A stretch of DNA of 21,820 nt from CAYFVR01 sp964346545 (GTDB lineage Bacteria; Desulfobacterota; Desulfobacteria; Desulfobacterales; Desulfococcaceae): assembly GCA_964346545.1 (NCBI GenBank), contig CAYFVR010000046.1, positions 1 through 21,820 on the forward strand. The letters are read 5' to 3'. Made by a program: the position numbers and the translations under genes. Positions within the stretch are counted from its first letter, which is position 1, and every line of letters begins with the position of its first letter. Of this stretch, positions 15,218-21,820 are shown in pieces. A model generated the notes under the pieces. That model searched no databases. It saw nothing but the letters and a program-made list of their open reading frames with translations, and had not been told where the DNA came from.

Positions 15218-15442
15218 ATGGAAGCGATCGAATTCGAAGCGCGGATCGACGAACGCGGACATATCGTAATTCCGAGGGAATTCGAGCGAGTTTTCGGCAA
15301 AGAGGCGCGGTTGATCCTTCTTCTTCCGGAAGAATCGAAATCCGATCGCCCCAAACGTCAACCCGGGTCCGCCAAGGGAATCCTCAGAATTCTTTCGGAA
15401 GATGACGAACACTTGGAAGACTTCGAGGCGTACATGCCATGA
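15218..15442 (+). CDS. AbrB-like / DUF2281 antitoxin
   Basis: The 74-residue protein has an N-terminal beta-strand region like a swapped-hairpin AbrB fold (FEARIDERGHIVIPREFERVFG). It ends in the DUF2281 toxin-binding signature KRQPGSAKGILRI ... HLEDFEAYMP. The ATG at 15218 lies shortly after a GGGGGAAAA ribosome site. Its stop overlaps the ATG of the PIN toxin (ATGA), the normal arrangement. It should bind the toxin and repress the operon. Family assignment is by recognised motifs. Confidence 0.88.
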   Translation: MEAIEFEARIDERGHIVIPREFERVFGKEARLILLLPEESKSDRPKRQPGSAKGILRILSEDDEHLEDFEAYMP

Positions 15443-15828
15443 GCCTCCTCCTGGATACCCAGGCATTGCTCTGGTTTCTTCTGGACGATACCCGATTGAC
15501 CGAAACCGCGCACAAACAGATATCCGCACCGAATTCAGAGATTTTCGTCAGTCCAGCAAGCCTTTGGGAAATCGCCATCAAAATCAGCCTGGGCAAATAC
15601 GCCCTGCCGATGCCCTTCGAAAAGTTTTGGGAGGAGCAGCTTCGGAAAAATGATTTCGACCTCCTGGACCTCATGGTTTCCCATGCCGCGAAAGTGGTCG
15701 TTTTGCCCTTTCATCACCGAGATCCCTTCGATCGACTGATCATCTCCCAAGCCCTGGTCGAAGGATTTCCCGTGGTCGGCAGCGACAAAACCTTCGACGC
15801 CTACGGCGTCCAACGATTTTGGACGTAA
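15439..15828 (+). CDS. PIN-domain ribonuclease toxin (VapC-like)
   Basis: This 129-residue PIN protein begins LLLDTQALLWFLLDD, with the first acidic residue Asp6. It continues with VSPASLWEIAIKISLGKY, carrying the conserved Glu, then HHRDPFDRLIISQAL with the Asp pair, and VVGSDKTFDAYGV near the end. All acidic positions of the metal site are present, so it is likely active. This subgroup (COG3744-like) pairs with DUF2281 antitoxins. Family members cleave RNA, often tRNA; the target here is unknown. Confidence 0.92.
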   Translation: MSLLLDTQALLWFLLDDTRLTETAHKQISAPNSEIFVSPASLWEIAIKISLGKYALPMPFEKFWEEQLRKNDFDLLDLMVSHAAKVVVLPFHHRDPFDRLIISQALVEGFPVVGSDKTFDAYGVQRFWT

Positions 15829-16192
15829 CGCCTCTCCCGCCCCATCATTTCCCGCCTTGAATTTCGTTTCCAATTGAGGTAATTTTTCACAACCCCATGT
15901 GACGCCCGTTCTTTCCCCCCAAAAAACGGTATCGGGGCGCCCGGTCGCTTTTTTTGAACACCCGTTTTCCGGTTGGAAAACGGATAGCCAAGACGGATTC
16001 CGTTCGGCGCCTTGTTTCGAGTCAACCTCCGTTTCCGGCTTTCCGTCCCCTCCTCGTTTGTCGGGGACGATCCGGAACATCCCGGTGGACGCCATTTTCC
16101 CGCTGTCGCGTTCGCCTTTCGGCGAGGTTTTCCGATCCATCCCATTCTTCGGCCGACTTCCCGCGAACGAGTCGGCCGGCGGAGAAACCGCC
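15829..16192. other. intergenic stretch upstream of the sensor kinase
   Basis: This 364-bp gap holds a perfect hairpin CCGTTTTCC-GGTT-GGAAAACGG (15962-15983) and a small TCGCC-TTTC-GGCGA hairpin near 16109. The kinase frame is open back to 15899, but that part lacks domain features and is proline- and phenylalanine-rich, so it is not taken as coding. No clear promoter was identified. Confidence 0.45.
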
Positions 16193-18457
16193 ATGCATCA
16201 ACCTCCCCACCCGAAGCGATATGGCGAGTCTCGGGAATGCGCCCGAGAAATCGTCCGCCACGCGGCGCAAGGCAAAGGCCCCGAAGCCTCTCCGAGGGAA
16301 AACGAACAACGGTTTCGGAGCCTCTTTCAAAACCACGCGGCCGTCGCCCTGCTGATCGATCCGGAAAGCGGGTCCATTCTGGACGCCAATCCGGCGGCCG
16401 TCCGTTTCTACGGATGGTCCCGGGAAGAACTGCGGAGGATGGGGATTGGGGACATCAACCTCTTTTCTCCCGAGGCCGTTGAAGAGGAGATGGAAAAAGC
16501 CGCGTCCCGGGAGCGGGCGTATTTCCAATTGCGCCACCGGCTGGCCGACGGAAGCGAGCGGGACGTGGAGGTGTTCAGCGGCCAGGTCGAGACCGATGGA
16601 AAGCCGGTTTTGTACGCCATCGTCCACGACGTCACCGACCGGATGGAAACCGAGGCGGCCCTGGAAAAACGGCTGCTGGCGCTGACCTTGCCCCTTGACG
16701 ATCCCCGGGGCGTTCGCTTCGAAGACCTGTTCAACCCCGAGGACATCCAGCGGCTCCAGGACGAGTTCTCCGCCGCCACCGGCGTGGCCTCCATCATCAC
16801 CCATCCCGACGGCGCGCCCATCACCCGGCCCAGCAATTTCCGCCGCCTATGCGCGGAAATCATCCGCCCGACCGAAAAAGGCGGCCTCAACTGCCGGCGT
16901 TCCAACGCCTGCATCGGGCGTCCCAATCCGGATGGCCCCACCATCCAGCCCTGCCACAGCGCCGGGTTGTGGGACGCGGGGGCCGGAATCACGGTCGGGG
17001 GAAAGCACGTCGCCAACTGGCTTGTCGGGCAGGTGCGGAACGACGCCCAATCCGAGGAAAAAATCCGGACCTACGCCCGGGAAATCGGCGCGGACGAGAA
17101 TGCCGCCGCGGAGGCGCTCCACGAGGTCCCCTCCATGTCTCGGGAGAAGTTCGAAAAGATCGCACGGGTGCTGTTCACCCTCGCCAATCAACTTTCGACC
17201 TCGGCCTACCAGAACGTCCAGCAGGCCCGCTTCATCACCGAACGAAAACGGGCCGATGCGGAGCGACGCCGCGTGGAGCGGGACTATCAGATCCTGTTTC
17301 GGGAAATGCTGGACGGCTTCGCCATGCACGAGATTATTCTGGACGAGCGAGGCCGTCCCGTCGACTACCGCTTTCTGGCCGTCAACCCGGCCTTCGAGCG
17401 GCTCACGGGCCTTTCGGCCGAAACCATCGTGGGCCGCACCGTTCTGGAGGCGCTGCCGCAGACCGAATCCCACTGGATCGAAGCCTACGGCCGGGTGGCG
17501 CTGACCGGAGAGCCGACGCTGTTCGACAACTATTCCGAGGCGCTGGACAAACATTTCGAGGTGACCGCCTTTCAGCCCGCGCCGGGACAGTTCGCCTGCA
17601 TTTTCAGCGACGTCACCGACCGAAAGCGCTCGGAGATCGCGCTGGAACGGCTCAACGACGCGCTGGCGGCCAAAAACGCGGAGCTGGAGCAGGTGGTCTA
17701 CGTGGCCTCCCACGATCTGCGCTCGCCGCTGGTCAACATCGACGGCTACGGCAAGGAATTGAGCCTCCTTTTGCAGGAGCTGGGCGAGGCGCTCGCCGAC
17801 GCGCCGGACGGCGAGGCGGCTCTGGCGGCCGCGGCCCCGTTTCTGGACGAGGAGATCCCCGAGGCCCTGCGGTTCATCCGGACCAGCGCGTCGAAAATGG
17901 ACACGCTGCTGACCGGTTTGCTGCGCCTTTCCCGCTCCGGACGCGCCGCCCTGAACGTCGGCGCCCTGGACATGAACGCCCTGATGACCCATGTGGTGGA
18001 CGCCACCGAATACCGCATCCGGGAGACCGGCGCCGCGGTCACGGTGGACGACCTGCCGCCCTGCCGGGGAGACGCGGTCCAGCTCAACCAGGTCTTTTCC
18101 AACCTGCTGGACAACGCGCTGAAATATCGCGCGCCGAACCGGGACGCCCGGATTCGAATCTTCGGGGAGCTGGCGGGAAACCGGTCGGTCTATCGGGTGG
18201 AAGACAACGGGATCGGCATGGCGCCGGACCATCTGGAAAAAATTTTTGATATTTTCCACAGATTGAATCCCGATCTCGGAGAGGGCGAAGGGCTGGGGCT
18301 GACCATCGTCCGGCGGATTCTGGACCGGATGCAAGGAACCATCGAGGTTGATTCCACGCCGGGCGTCGGCAGCCGGTTTACGATCGATTTGCCGGCGGGG
18401 CGACCCGAAGATTTGCGGGAGGGAAAGGAGAGACAAGAATGCATTCGGACGTGGTGA
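16193..18457 (+). CDS. PAS-PocR-PAS sensor histidine kinase
   Basis: The 754-residue protein has no membrane segment. Domains in order: PAS (about 39-150), PocR sensory domain (about 172-330; RFEDLFNPEDIQRL, then a region with four cysteines up to QPCHSAGLWDAG and VGQV), PAS (about 364-478), HisKA with phospho-acceptor His507 in ASHDLRSPL, and HATPase (NLLDNALKYR, EDNGIGMAP, GEGLGLTIVRRIL). PocR domains are thought to sense small organic molecules, as in the propanediol regulator. ATG 16193 follows GGAG; the frame is open further upstream without features. It overlaps the response regulator by 19 bp, marking it as the cognate kinase. Confidence 0.92.
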   Translation: MHQPPHPKRYGESRECAREIVRHAAQGKGPEASPRENEQRFRSLFQNHAAVALLIDPESGSILDANPAAVRFYGWSREELRRMGIGDINLFSPEAVEEEMEKAASRERAYFQLRHRLADGSERDVEVFSGQVETDGKPVLYAIVHDVTDRMETEAALEKRLLALTLPLDDPRGVRFEDLFNPEDIQRLQDEFSAATGVASIITHPDGAPITRPSNFRRLCAEIIRPTEKGGLNCRRSNACIGRPNPDGPTIQPCHSAGLWDAGAGITVGGKHVANWLVGQVRNDAQSEEKIRTYAREIGADENAAAEALHEVPSMSREKFEKIARVLFTLANQLSTSAYQNVQQARFITERKRADAERRRVERDYQILFREMLDGFAMHEIILDERGRPVDYRFLAVNPAFERLTGLSAETIVGRTVLEALPQTESHWIEAYGRVALTGEPTLFDNYSEALDKHFEVTAFQPAPGQFACIFSDVTDRKRSEIALERLNDALAAKNAELEQVVYVASHDLRSPLVNIDGYGKELSLLLQELGEALADAPDGEAALAAAAPFLDEEIPEALRFIRTSASKMDTLLTGLLRLSRSGRAALNVGALDMNALMTHVVDATEYRIRETGAAVTVDDLPPCRGDAVQLNQVFSNLLDNALKYRAPNRDARIRIFGELAGNRSVYRVEDNGIGMAPDHLEKIFDIFHRLNPDLGEGEGLGLTIVRRILDRMQGTIEVDSTPGVGSRFTIDLPAGRPEDLREGKERQECIRTW

Positions 18458-18876
18458 TTCTCGTGGCCGAGGACGACGAGGGACACGCCGGGCTGATCCG
18501 AAAAAATCTGTCCCGGGCCGGCTTCGTGAACCAGATGATGCACTTTCGGGACGGGCAGGAAATCCTGGATTTTCTTTTTTTTCAGGGGAACGGCCCCCAC
18601 CGGGAACCGGGCGCGGCCTACGTGCTGCTGCTGGACATTCGAATGCCCAAAGTGGACGGCGTCCAGGTGCTGGAAAAGGTGAAGGCCGACCCGGAACTGC
18701 GGAAGCTGCCGGTGATCATGATCACCACCACCGACGATCCCCGGGAGGTGGACAAATGTCACGACCTGGGGTGCAGCAGCTACGTCACCAAGCCCATCGA
18801 CTACGAAAAATTCGTGACCGCCATCCGCCAACTCGGGCTGTACCTGGCGGTGGTCCAGGTTCCCAAAATCCATTGA
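18439..18876 (+). CDS. single-domain response regulator (Rcp1-like)
   Basis: The 145-residue protein is a lone receiver domain: acidic pocket AEDDEGH near residue 10, phospho-acceptor Asp66 in LLLDIRMPKVDG, switch Thr in MITTTDD, and Lys in YVTKPIDYEKF. It belongs to the subgroup with a longer loop before the Asp strand, as in cyanobacterial Rcp1. It has no output domain, so it should relay phosphate or act through protein contacts. A strong GGAAAGGAG precedes the ATG at 18439, inside the kinase coding end. Confidence 0.94.
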   Translation: MHSDVVILVAEDDEGHAGLIRKNLSRAGFVNQMMHFRDGQEILDFLFFQGNGPHREPGAAYVLLLDIRMPKVDGVQVLEKVKADPELRKLPVIMITTTDDPREVDKCHDLGCSSYVTKPIDYEKFVTAIRQLGLYLAVVQVPKIH

Positions 18877-18998
18877 CCGCGCACCAAACAATCCGCTTCC
18901 CGGCGTCTTTTCCCACGCGTAAAACCATTTCCGAAGGGAAAAAGGTTCCGGGCGGACGAAGGGAACGCGAAAATATCGCGTACCGCCAATAAATCCGG

Positions 18999-19021
18999 TT
19001 TCCCCCGCGAACCCGGGGAAA
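18999..19021 (+). promoter_or_regulatory. hairpin covering the hybrid-kinase ribosome site
   Basis: TTTCCCC (18999-19005) can pair with GGGGAAA (19015-19021), the start of the GGGGAAAGGA ribosome-binding site for the gene at 19030. This could limit translation of the hybrid kinase. It has not been thermodynamically tested here. Confidence 0.3.
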
Positions 19022-19029
19022 GGAATGCC

Positions 19030-21048
19030 ATGAGGTCGCCAGCGGAAGAAACCGTCCCCGCCGAAATCGACGCGCCGATGGTTCGGCGGGTGCTGGTGGT
19101 GGAAGACGACGAAGGGCTGAACCGGCTGGCCCGGAAAACCTTGCGCCGGGCCGGCTTCCATGCCGACGGCGCGCTGACCGGCGGCGCGGCCATGGAGCGG
19201 CTGCTGACCGACGACGATCTGGCCCTGCTTTTGGATCAGCGGCTTCCGGACATGACGGGAACGGAACTGGTCCGGTCGCTGGCGGCGCGGGACCGGCGGC
19301 CGCCCTTCGTGGCCATGACGGGCCAGGGCGACGAAAAAACCGCCGTGGAGATGATGAAGCTGGGCGCCCGGGATTACCTGATCAAGGGCGCGGACCTGAC
19401 CGATCTGCTGCCGGAGGTTTTTCGAAGGCTGTTCCGGGAGTGGGAAACCGAGCGACGGCTGGCCCGTGCCGAGCGGGAACTGCGGCAACGGGAGGAGCGC
19501 TACGCCCGCCTGTTCAACGGCGGCAGCGACGCGATTTTCGTCCATCTCATGGACGGAAACCGCCCGGGACGCTTCGTCGAGGTCAACGACGTGGCCTGCG
19601 CCCGTCTGGGATATGCCCGGGAGGAGCTGCTTCGCATGTCGCCGGCGGATATCGACGGCGGCGAATTGACCGATCCCAAGCGGGAGGCGTTGATCTCCCT
19701 GGCCGAAACCGGCCGCGCCGTCTTCGAAATGGTCCACGTCGCCAAGTCGGGCGAACGGATTCCCGTGGAAATTTCCTCCCGGAGCTTCGAGGACGGCGGA
19801 CGCCCCTGCGTGTTGTCCATCGCCCGGGACATTTCCGAAAGAAAGCGGGCCGAGGTGGAAAAAGCCCGCTTGGAAACCCGGATTCACCAGGCCCAGCGGC
19901 TGGAGTCCATCGGCCGGCTGGCCGGGGGCGTGGCCCACGACCTGAACAATCTCCTTTCCCCCATCCTGGGGTACGGCGAAATGCTGCTGGAGGATGCCGA
20001 TCCGAAGGAGGCGCGACGGGAGCCGTTGGAGCAAATCGTAAAGGCCGGCATCCGATCTCGAGATCTGGTGCGCCAGCTTTTGGCCTTCAGCCGCAAGCAG
20101 ACGCTGGAATTCAAGCCGGTGAATCTCAACGCCCTGCTTCGGGATTTCCACATGCTGCTGCGTCGCACCATCCGGGAGGACATCGACCTCCGCCTTCATC
20201 TGGCGGAAACCCTGGCCCCCCTCATGGGCGACGTGGGTCAACTGGAACAGGTGGTGATGAACCTGGCGGTGAACGCCCAGGACGCCATGCCCGACGGCGG
20301 CGTCCTGACCATCCAAACGGCCGACGACGAACTTCGTCCCGGCGATGCCGCGCTCCAGGGCGACATGGCGCCGGGTCCCCGCGTTCTGCTTTCCGTGGCC
20401 GACACGGGCCAGGGAATCGACGAGGCCATTCGGGAGCATCTGTTTGAACCGTTTTTCACCACCAAGGAGATCCACAAGGGAACCGGCCTGGGGCTGGCCA
20501 CGGTGTACGGCATCGTGAAGCAGCACGGCGGCGTCGTGCGGGGGGACAACCGGCCGGAGGGGGGCGCGATCTTCCAGGCGTGTCTGCCCGCCTGCCGGGA
20601 GGCGGTCGAAATGCCCTCGCCCGAGGCGCCGCCGGCCTCGGCCGAGGAGCGCCGGGGCTCGGAAACCATTTTGCTGGTGGAAGACAACGAACAGGTGCGG
20701 AGCCTCGCCCGCACCATCCTGAAGCGAAACGGCTACCGGGTGCTGGAGGCCGAAGACGGACCCCGCGCCCTCTCTCTTTTGGCGGAACACGACGGCTCCG
20801 TTCACCTGTTGCTGACCGACGTGGTGATGCCCGAAATGAACGGCAAGGAATTGTACCGGCGCGTCTTCCAACGGCGTCCGAACGTGCGGGCGCTGTTCAT
20901 GTCCGGCTACGCCGACGACGTGATCGCCCATTGCGGAATAAAGAACGCCGATGTCCATTTCATTCAAAAACCGTTTTCGGTCCAGGCGCTCTCGGCCAAA
21001 GTGCGGGAGGTGCTCGGAGGTTTGCCATGTTCCGGCCCTTCTCCCTGA
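19030..21048 (+). CDS. hybrid histidine kinase, REC-PAS-HisKA-HATPase-REC
   Basis: The 672-residue cytoplasmic protein starts with a receiver (about 18-135, Asp69 in LLLDQRLPDMTG). A PAS domain follows (about 155-275; PAS-associated C-terminal DISERKR). Next is HisKA with His303 in GGVAHDLNNLLSPILGYGEML, then HATPase (NLAVNAQDAMPDGG, VADTGQGID, GTGLGLATVYGIV), and a C-terminal receiver (about 545-665, Asp597 in LLLTDVVMPEMNG). It may exchange phosphate with the adjoining PocR kinase and response regulator. ATG 19030 follows GGGGAAAGGA. A 153-bp spacer separates it from the response regulator, so it may have its own promoter. No output domain is present. Confidence 0.94.
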   Translation: MRSPAEETVPAEIDAPMVRRVLVVEDDEGLNRLARKTLRRAGFHADGALTGGAAMERLLTDDDLALLLDQRLPDMTGTELVRSLAARDRRPPFVAMTGQGDEKTAVEMMKLGARDYLIKGADLTDLLPEVFRRLFREWETERRLARAERELRQREERYARLFNGGSDAIFVHLMDGNRPGRFVEVNDVACARLGYAREELLRMSPADIDGGELTDPKREALISLAETGRAVFEMVHVAKSGERIPVEISSRSFEDGGRPCVLSIARDISERKRAEVEKARLETRIHQAQRLESIGRLAGGVAHDLNNLLSPILGYGEMLLEDADPKEARREPLEQIVKAGIRSRDLVRQLLAFSRKQTLEFKPVNLNALLRDFHMLLRRTIREDIDLRLHLAETLAPLMGDVGQLEQVVMNLAVNAQDAMPDGGVLTIQTADDELRPGDAALQGDMAPGPRVLLSVADTGQGIDEAIREHLFEPFFTTKEIHKGTGLGLATVYGIVKQHGGVVRGDNRPEGGAIFQACLPACREAVEMPSPEAPPASAEERRGSETILLVEDNEQVRSLARTILKRNGYRVLEAEDGPRALSLLAEHDGSVHLLLTDVVMPEMNGKELYRRVFQRRPNVRALFMSGYADDVIAHCGIKNADVHFIQKPFSVQALSAKVREVLGGLPCSGPSP

Positions 21049-21212
21049 CCCGGCGCGGCTGCGATGTTCCCGCGCCATGGCCGCCTCCCGCGGCCGGCGG
21101 CACGGTGAATTCGAACAAATCATGCGGGACCATCCGCTGGATTTCGTCCAGTTTGCCCGCAACGTCCGGTCCCGGGCGGCCGAGGAGCGGCTCCTGCCGC
21201 CGGCCCGGGACC
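21049..21212. other. unexplained stretch after the hybrid kinase
   Basis: No frame here shows a known family. The frame in phase with the downstream antitoxin reads GEFEQIMRDHPLDFVQFARN around 21104-21163 and looks protein-like, but has no partner or start that I can support. It may be residue of a rearrangement. Confidence 0.35.
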
Positions 21213-21479
21213 GGGGCGGAACTCTTCGCCCTCGCCCCCGACCCCACCGCCATCGGAACCCTCGCCCTGCTTTTGCTTGCGGGCCACCGCCTTTTCTGGG
21301 CATTGTGGATCATCCCCCTGCTTTGGCTGCTCAACAGCGCATTGACGCTGTGGGCCATGGGGTCGGCGGAGGCATGGGCGCCGTTGGCGGCGAAAGTGGC
21401 GTTGGTTTTGGGCGGGGTTTGGCGGGGGACGATGAAACGCGAGGGAATTGCAAACTCCGAAAATGGAGAACTGCCATGA
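21213..21479 (+). pseudogene. C-terminal remnant of a DUF6064-like membrane protein
   Basis: From about 21213 the frame reads ELFALAPDPTAIGTLALLLL, then LFWALWIIPLLWLLNSALTL and AWAPLAAKVALVLGGVWR, ending at TGA 21477-21479. Three hydrophobic segments in this arrangement resemble the C-terminal third of DUF6064 membrane proteins (a P-x-P-T motif followed by IPLLW). Upstream in this frame is Arg/Pro/Ser-rich and non-homologous; the rest of the gene is missing, so it is probably a truncated leftover. The assignment is by memory of the family pattern. Confidence 0.55.
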
Positions 21480-21742
21480 AAACTGCGGAATTATCGGAAG
21501 AAATCCAGGTCAATTCAGGCGGAAAAGTCGTGATTCCGCCAGATATCCTTGACGCCCTAAATTTGAAGGAGGGGGACCGCCTCGTTGTTCGAAGGGTTGG
21601 CGACGCCCTGCTCCTTGAACCCAGGTCCGCAATCGAAAAACGACTCCGGCGGCGATTTCGCCACATCCCAAGAAATGTCAGTCTGGCGGATGAGCTGGTT
21701 GCGGAACGGCGGGCGGAGGCGGCGAGAGAGGTCGAAGAATGA
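21476..21742 (+). CDS. SpoVT/AbrB-type antitoxin
   Basis: The 88-residue protein begins with an AbrB-like DNA-binding fold (about 8-53; VNSGGKVVIPPDILDALNLK, EGDRLVVRRVGDALLLEPRS). It ends with a charged helix SLADELVAERRAEAAREVEE that would contact the toxin. ATG 21476 follows GGAG at good spacing. It overlaps the next frame by ATGA, as expected for a VapBC-like operon. The upstream open frame in the same phase is not homologous and is excluded. Confidence 0.88.
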   Translation: MKTAELSEEIQVNSGGKVVIPPDILDALNLKEGDRLVVRRVGDALLLEPRSAIEKRLRRRFRHIPRNVSLADELVAERRAEAAREVEE

Positions 21743-21820
21743 CGGTTGTTTTGGATGCTTCGGCAGTCCAACTCGGACAACGGTGGGCAACATGCCGAAA
21801 AACACCGTGCGGAATTGTCT
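21739..21820 (+). CDS. start of a PIN-domain toxin-like gene (cut by window end)
   Basis: The frame opens at ATG 21739 in the antitoxin stop and begins MTVVLDASAV, the typical first strand of a VapC PIN domain with the first metal-binding Asp. After that the visible residues (QLGQRWATCRKTPCGIV) do not show the usual hydrophobic helix, so the gene could be divergent or frameshifted. Only 27 codons are visible. Confidence 0.6.
   Translation, partial: MTVVLDASAVQLGQRWATCRKTPCGIV

Noticed and set aside
15899..16192. N-terminal extension of the PocR kinase by 98 residues
   Set aside because: The extension has no domain or helix pattern, and the ATG at 16193 has a good ribosome site just before the first PAS domain.
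18190..21303. A 1037-residue minus-strand open frame opposite the kinase cluster
   Set aside because: It is antisense to two clear signalling genes, is rich in His, Gln, Gly and Arg without domains, and arises from GC-biased third positions.

Overview
This is a GC-rich bacterial chromosome segment in which nearly all long antisense open frames are codon-bias shadows. The gene set suggests a Gram-negative delta-proteobacterium (Desulfobacterota-like): a PocR-sensor histidine kinase, a secreted Fn3/dockerin-repeat protein, an MltA lipoprotein, a single-domain MoaE-like protein and a BCCT transporter remnant. The lineage is an inference from gene content, not from a marker gene.

Layout. 1-95: end of an unidentified CDS. 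204-717: BrnT/BrnA toxin-antitoxin pair, followed directly by a decayed BCCT transporter C-terminus (783-1022). 1187-5357: minus-strand run of a YibE/F membrane protein, a PhoA-type alkaline phosphatase with its own terminator, and a UMF1-type MFS transporter. 5478-5681: small Cys-rich protein. 5852-7165: AAA/DUF4143 ATPase preceded by three evenly spaced dyads. 7512-8129: SpoU/TrmH methyltransferase. 8281-9045: secreted Fn3/dockerin-repeat protein. 9400-10086: CRP-like regulator. 10099-10665: PyrR, convergent with the CRP-like gene. 11009-14813: plus-strand block of mobA, a moaE-like gene, moaC, mltA and a divergent kptA-like gene. 14915-14991: tRNA-Lys(CUU) with promoter and terminator. 15218-15828: AbrB/DUF2281 antitoxin and PIN toxin. 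16193-21048: PAS-PocR-PAS histidine kinase, single-domain response regulator, and REC-PAS-kinase-REC hybrid. 21213-21479: DUF6064-like remnant. 21476-end: another AbrB antitoxin and the start of a PIN-like gene.

How the genes work together. mobA, the moaE-like gene and moaC all serve molybdenum cofactor synthesis; moaC overlaps mltA, and the kptA-like gene follows seven bases later, so the last three are probably co-transcribed. The kinase and response regulator overlap and form a two-component pair; the neighbouring hybrid kinase adds phosphorelay receivers, but no DNA-binding or enzymatic output domain lies in the window.

The most unusual signals are: (i) a triple 33-bp-spaced dyad array whose last unit encloses the Shine-Dalgarno of the DUF4143 ATPase; (ii) a KptA/Tpt1-like protein lacking the first two residues of the catalytic Arg-His-Arg-Arg set and carrying a very basic tail; (iii) two dispersed hairpins that differ by compensatory base-pair changes; (iv) two truncated membrane-protein C-termini, each abutting a toxin-antitoxin module. 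I did not find a convincing, wholly new multi-gene system.
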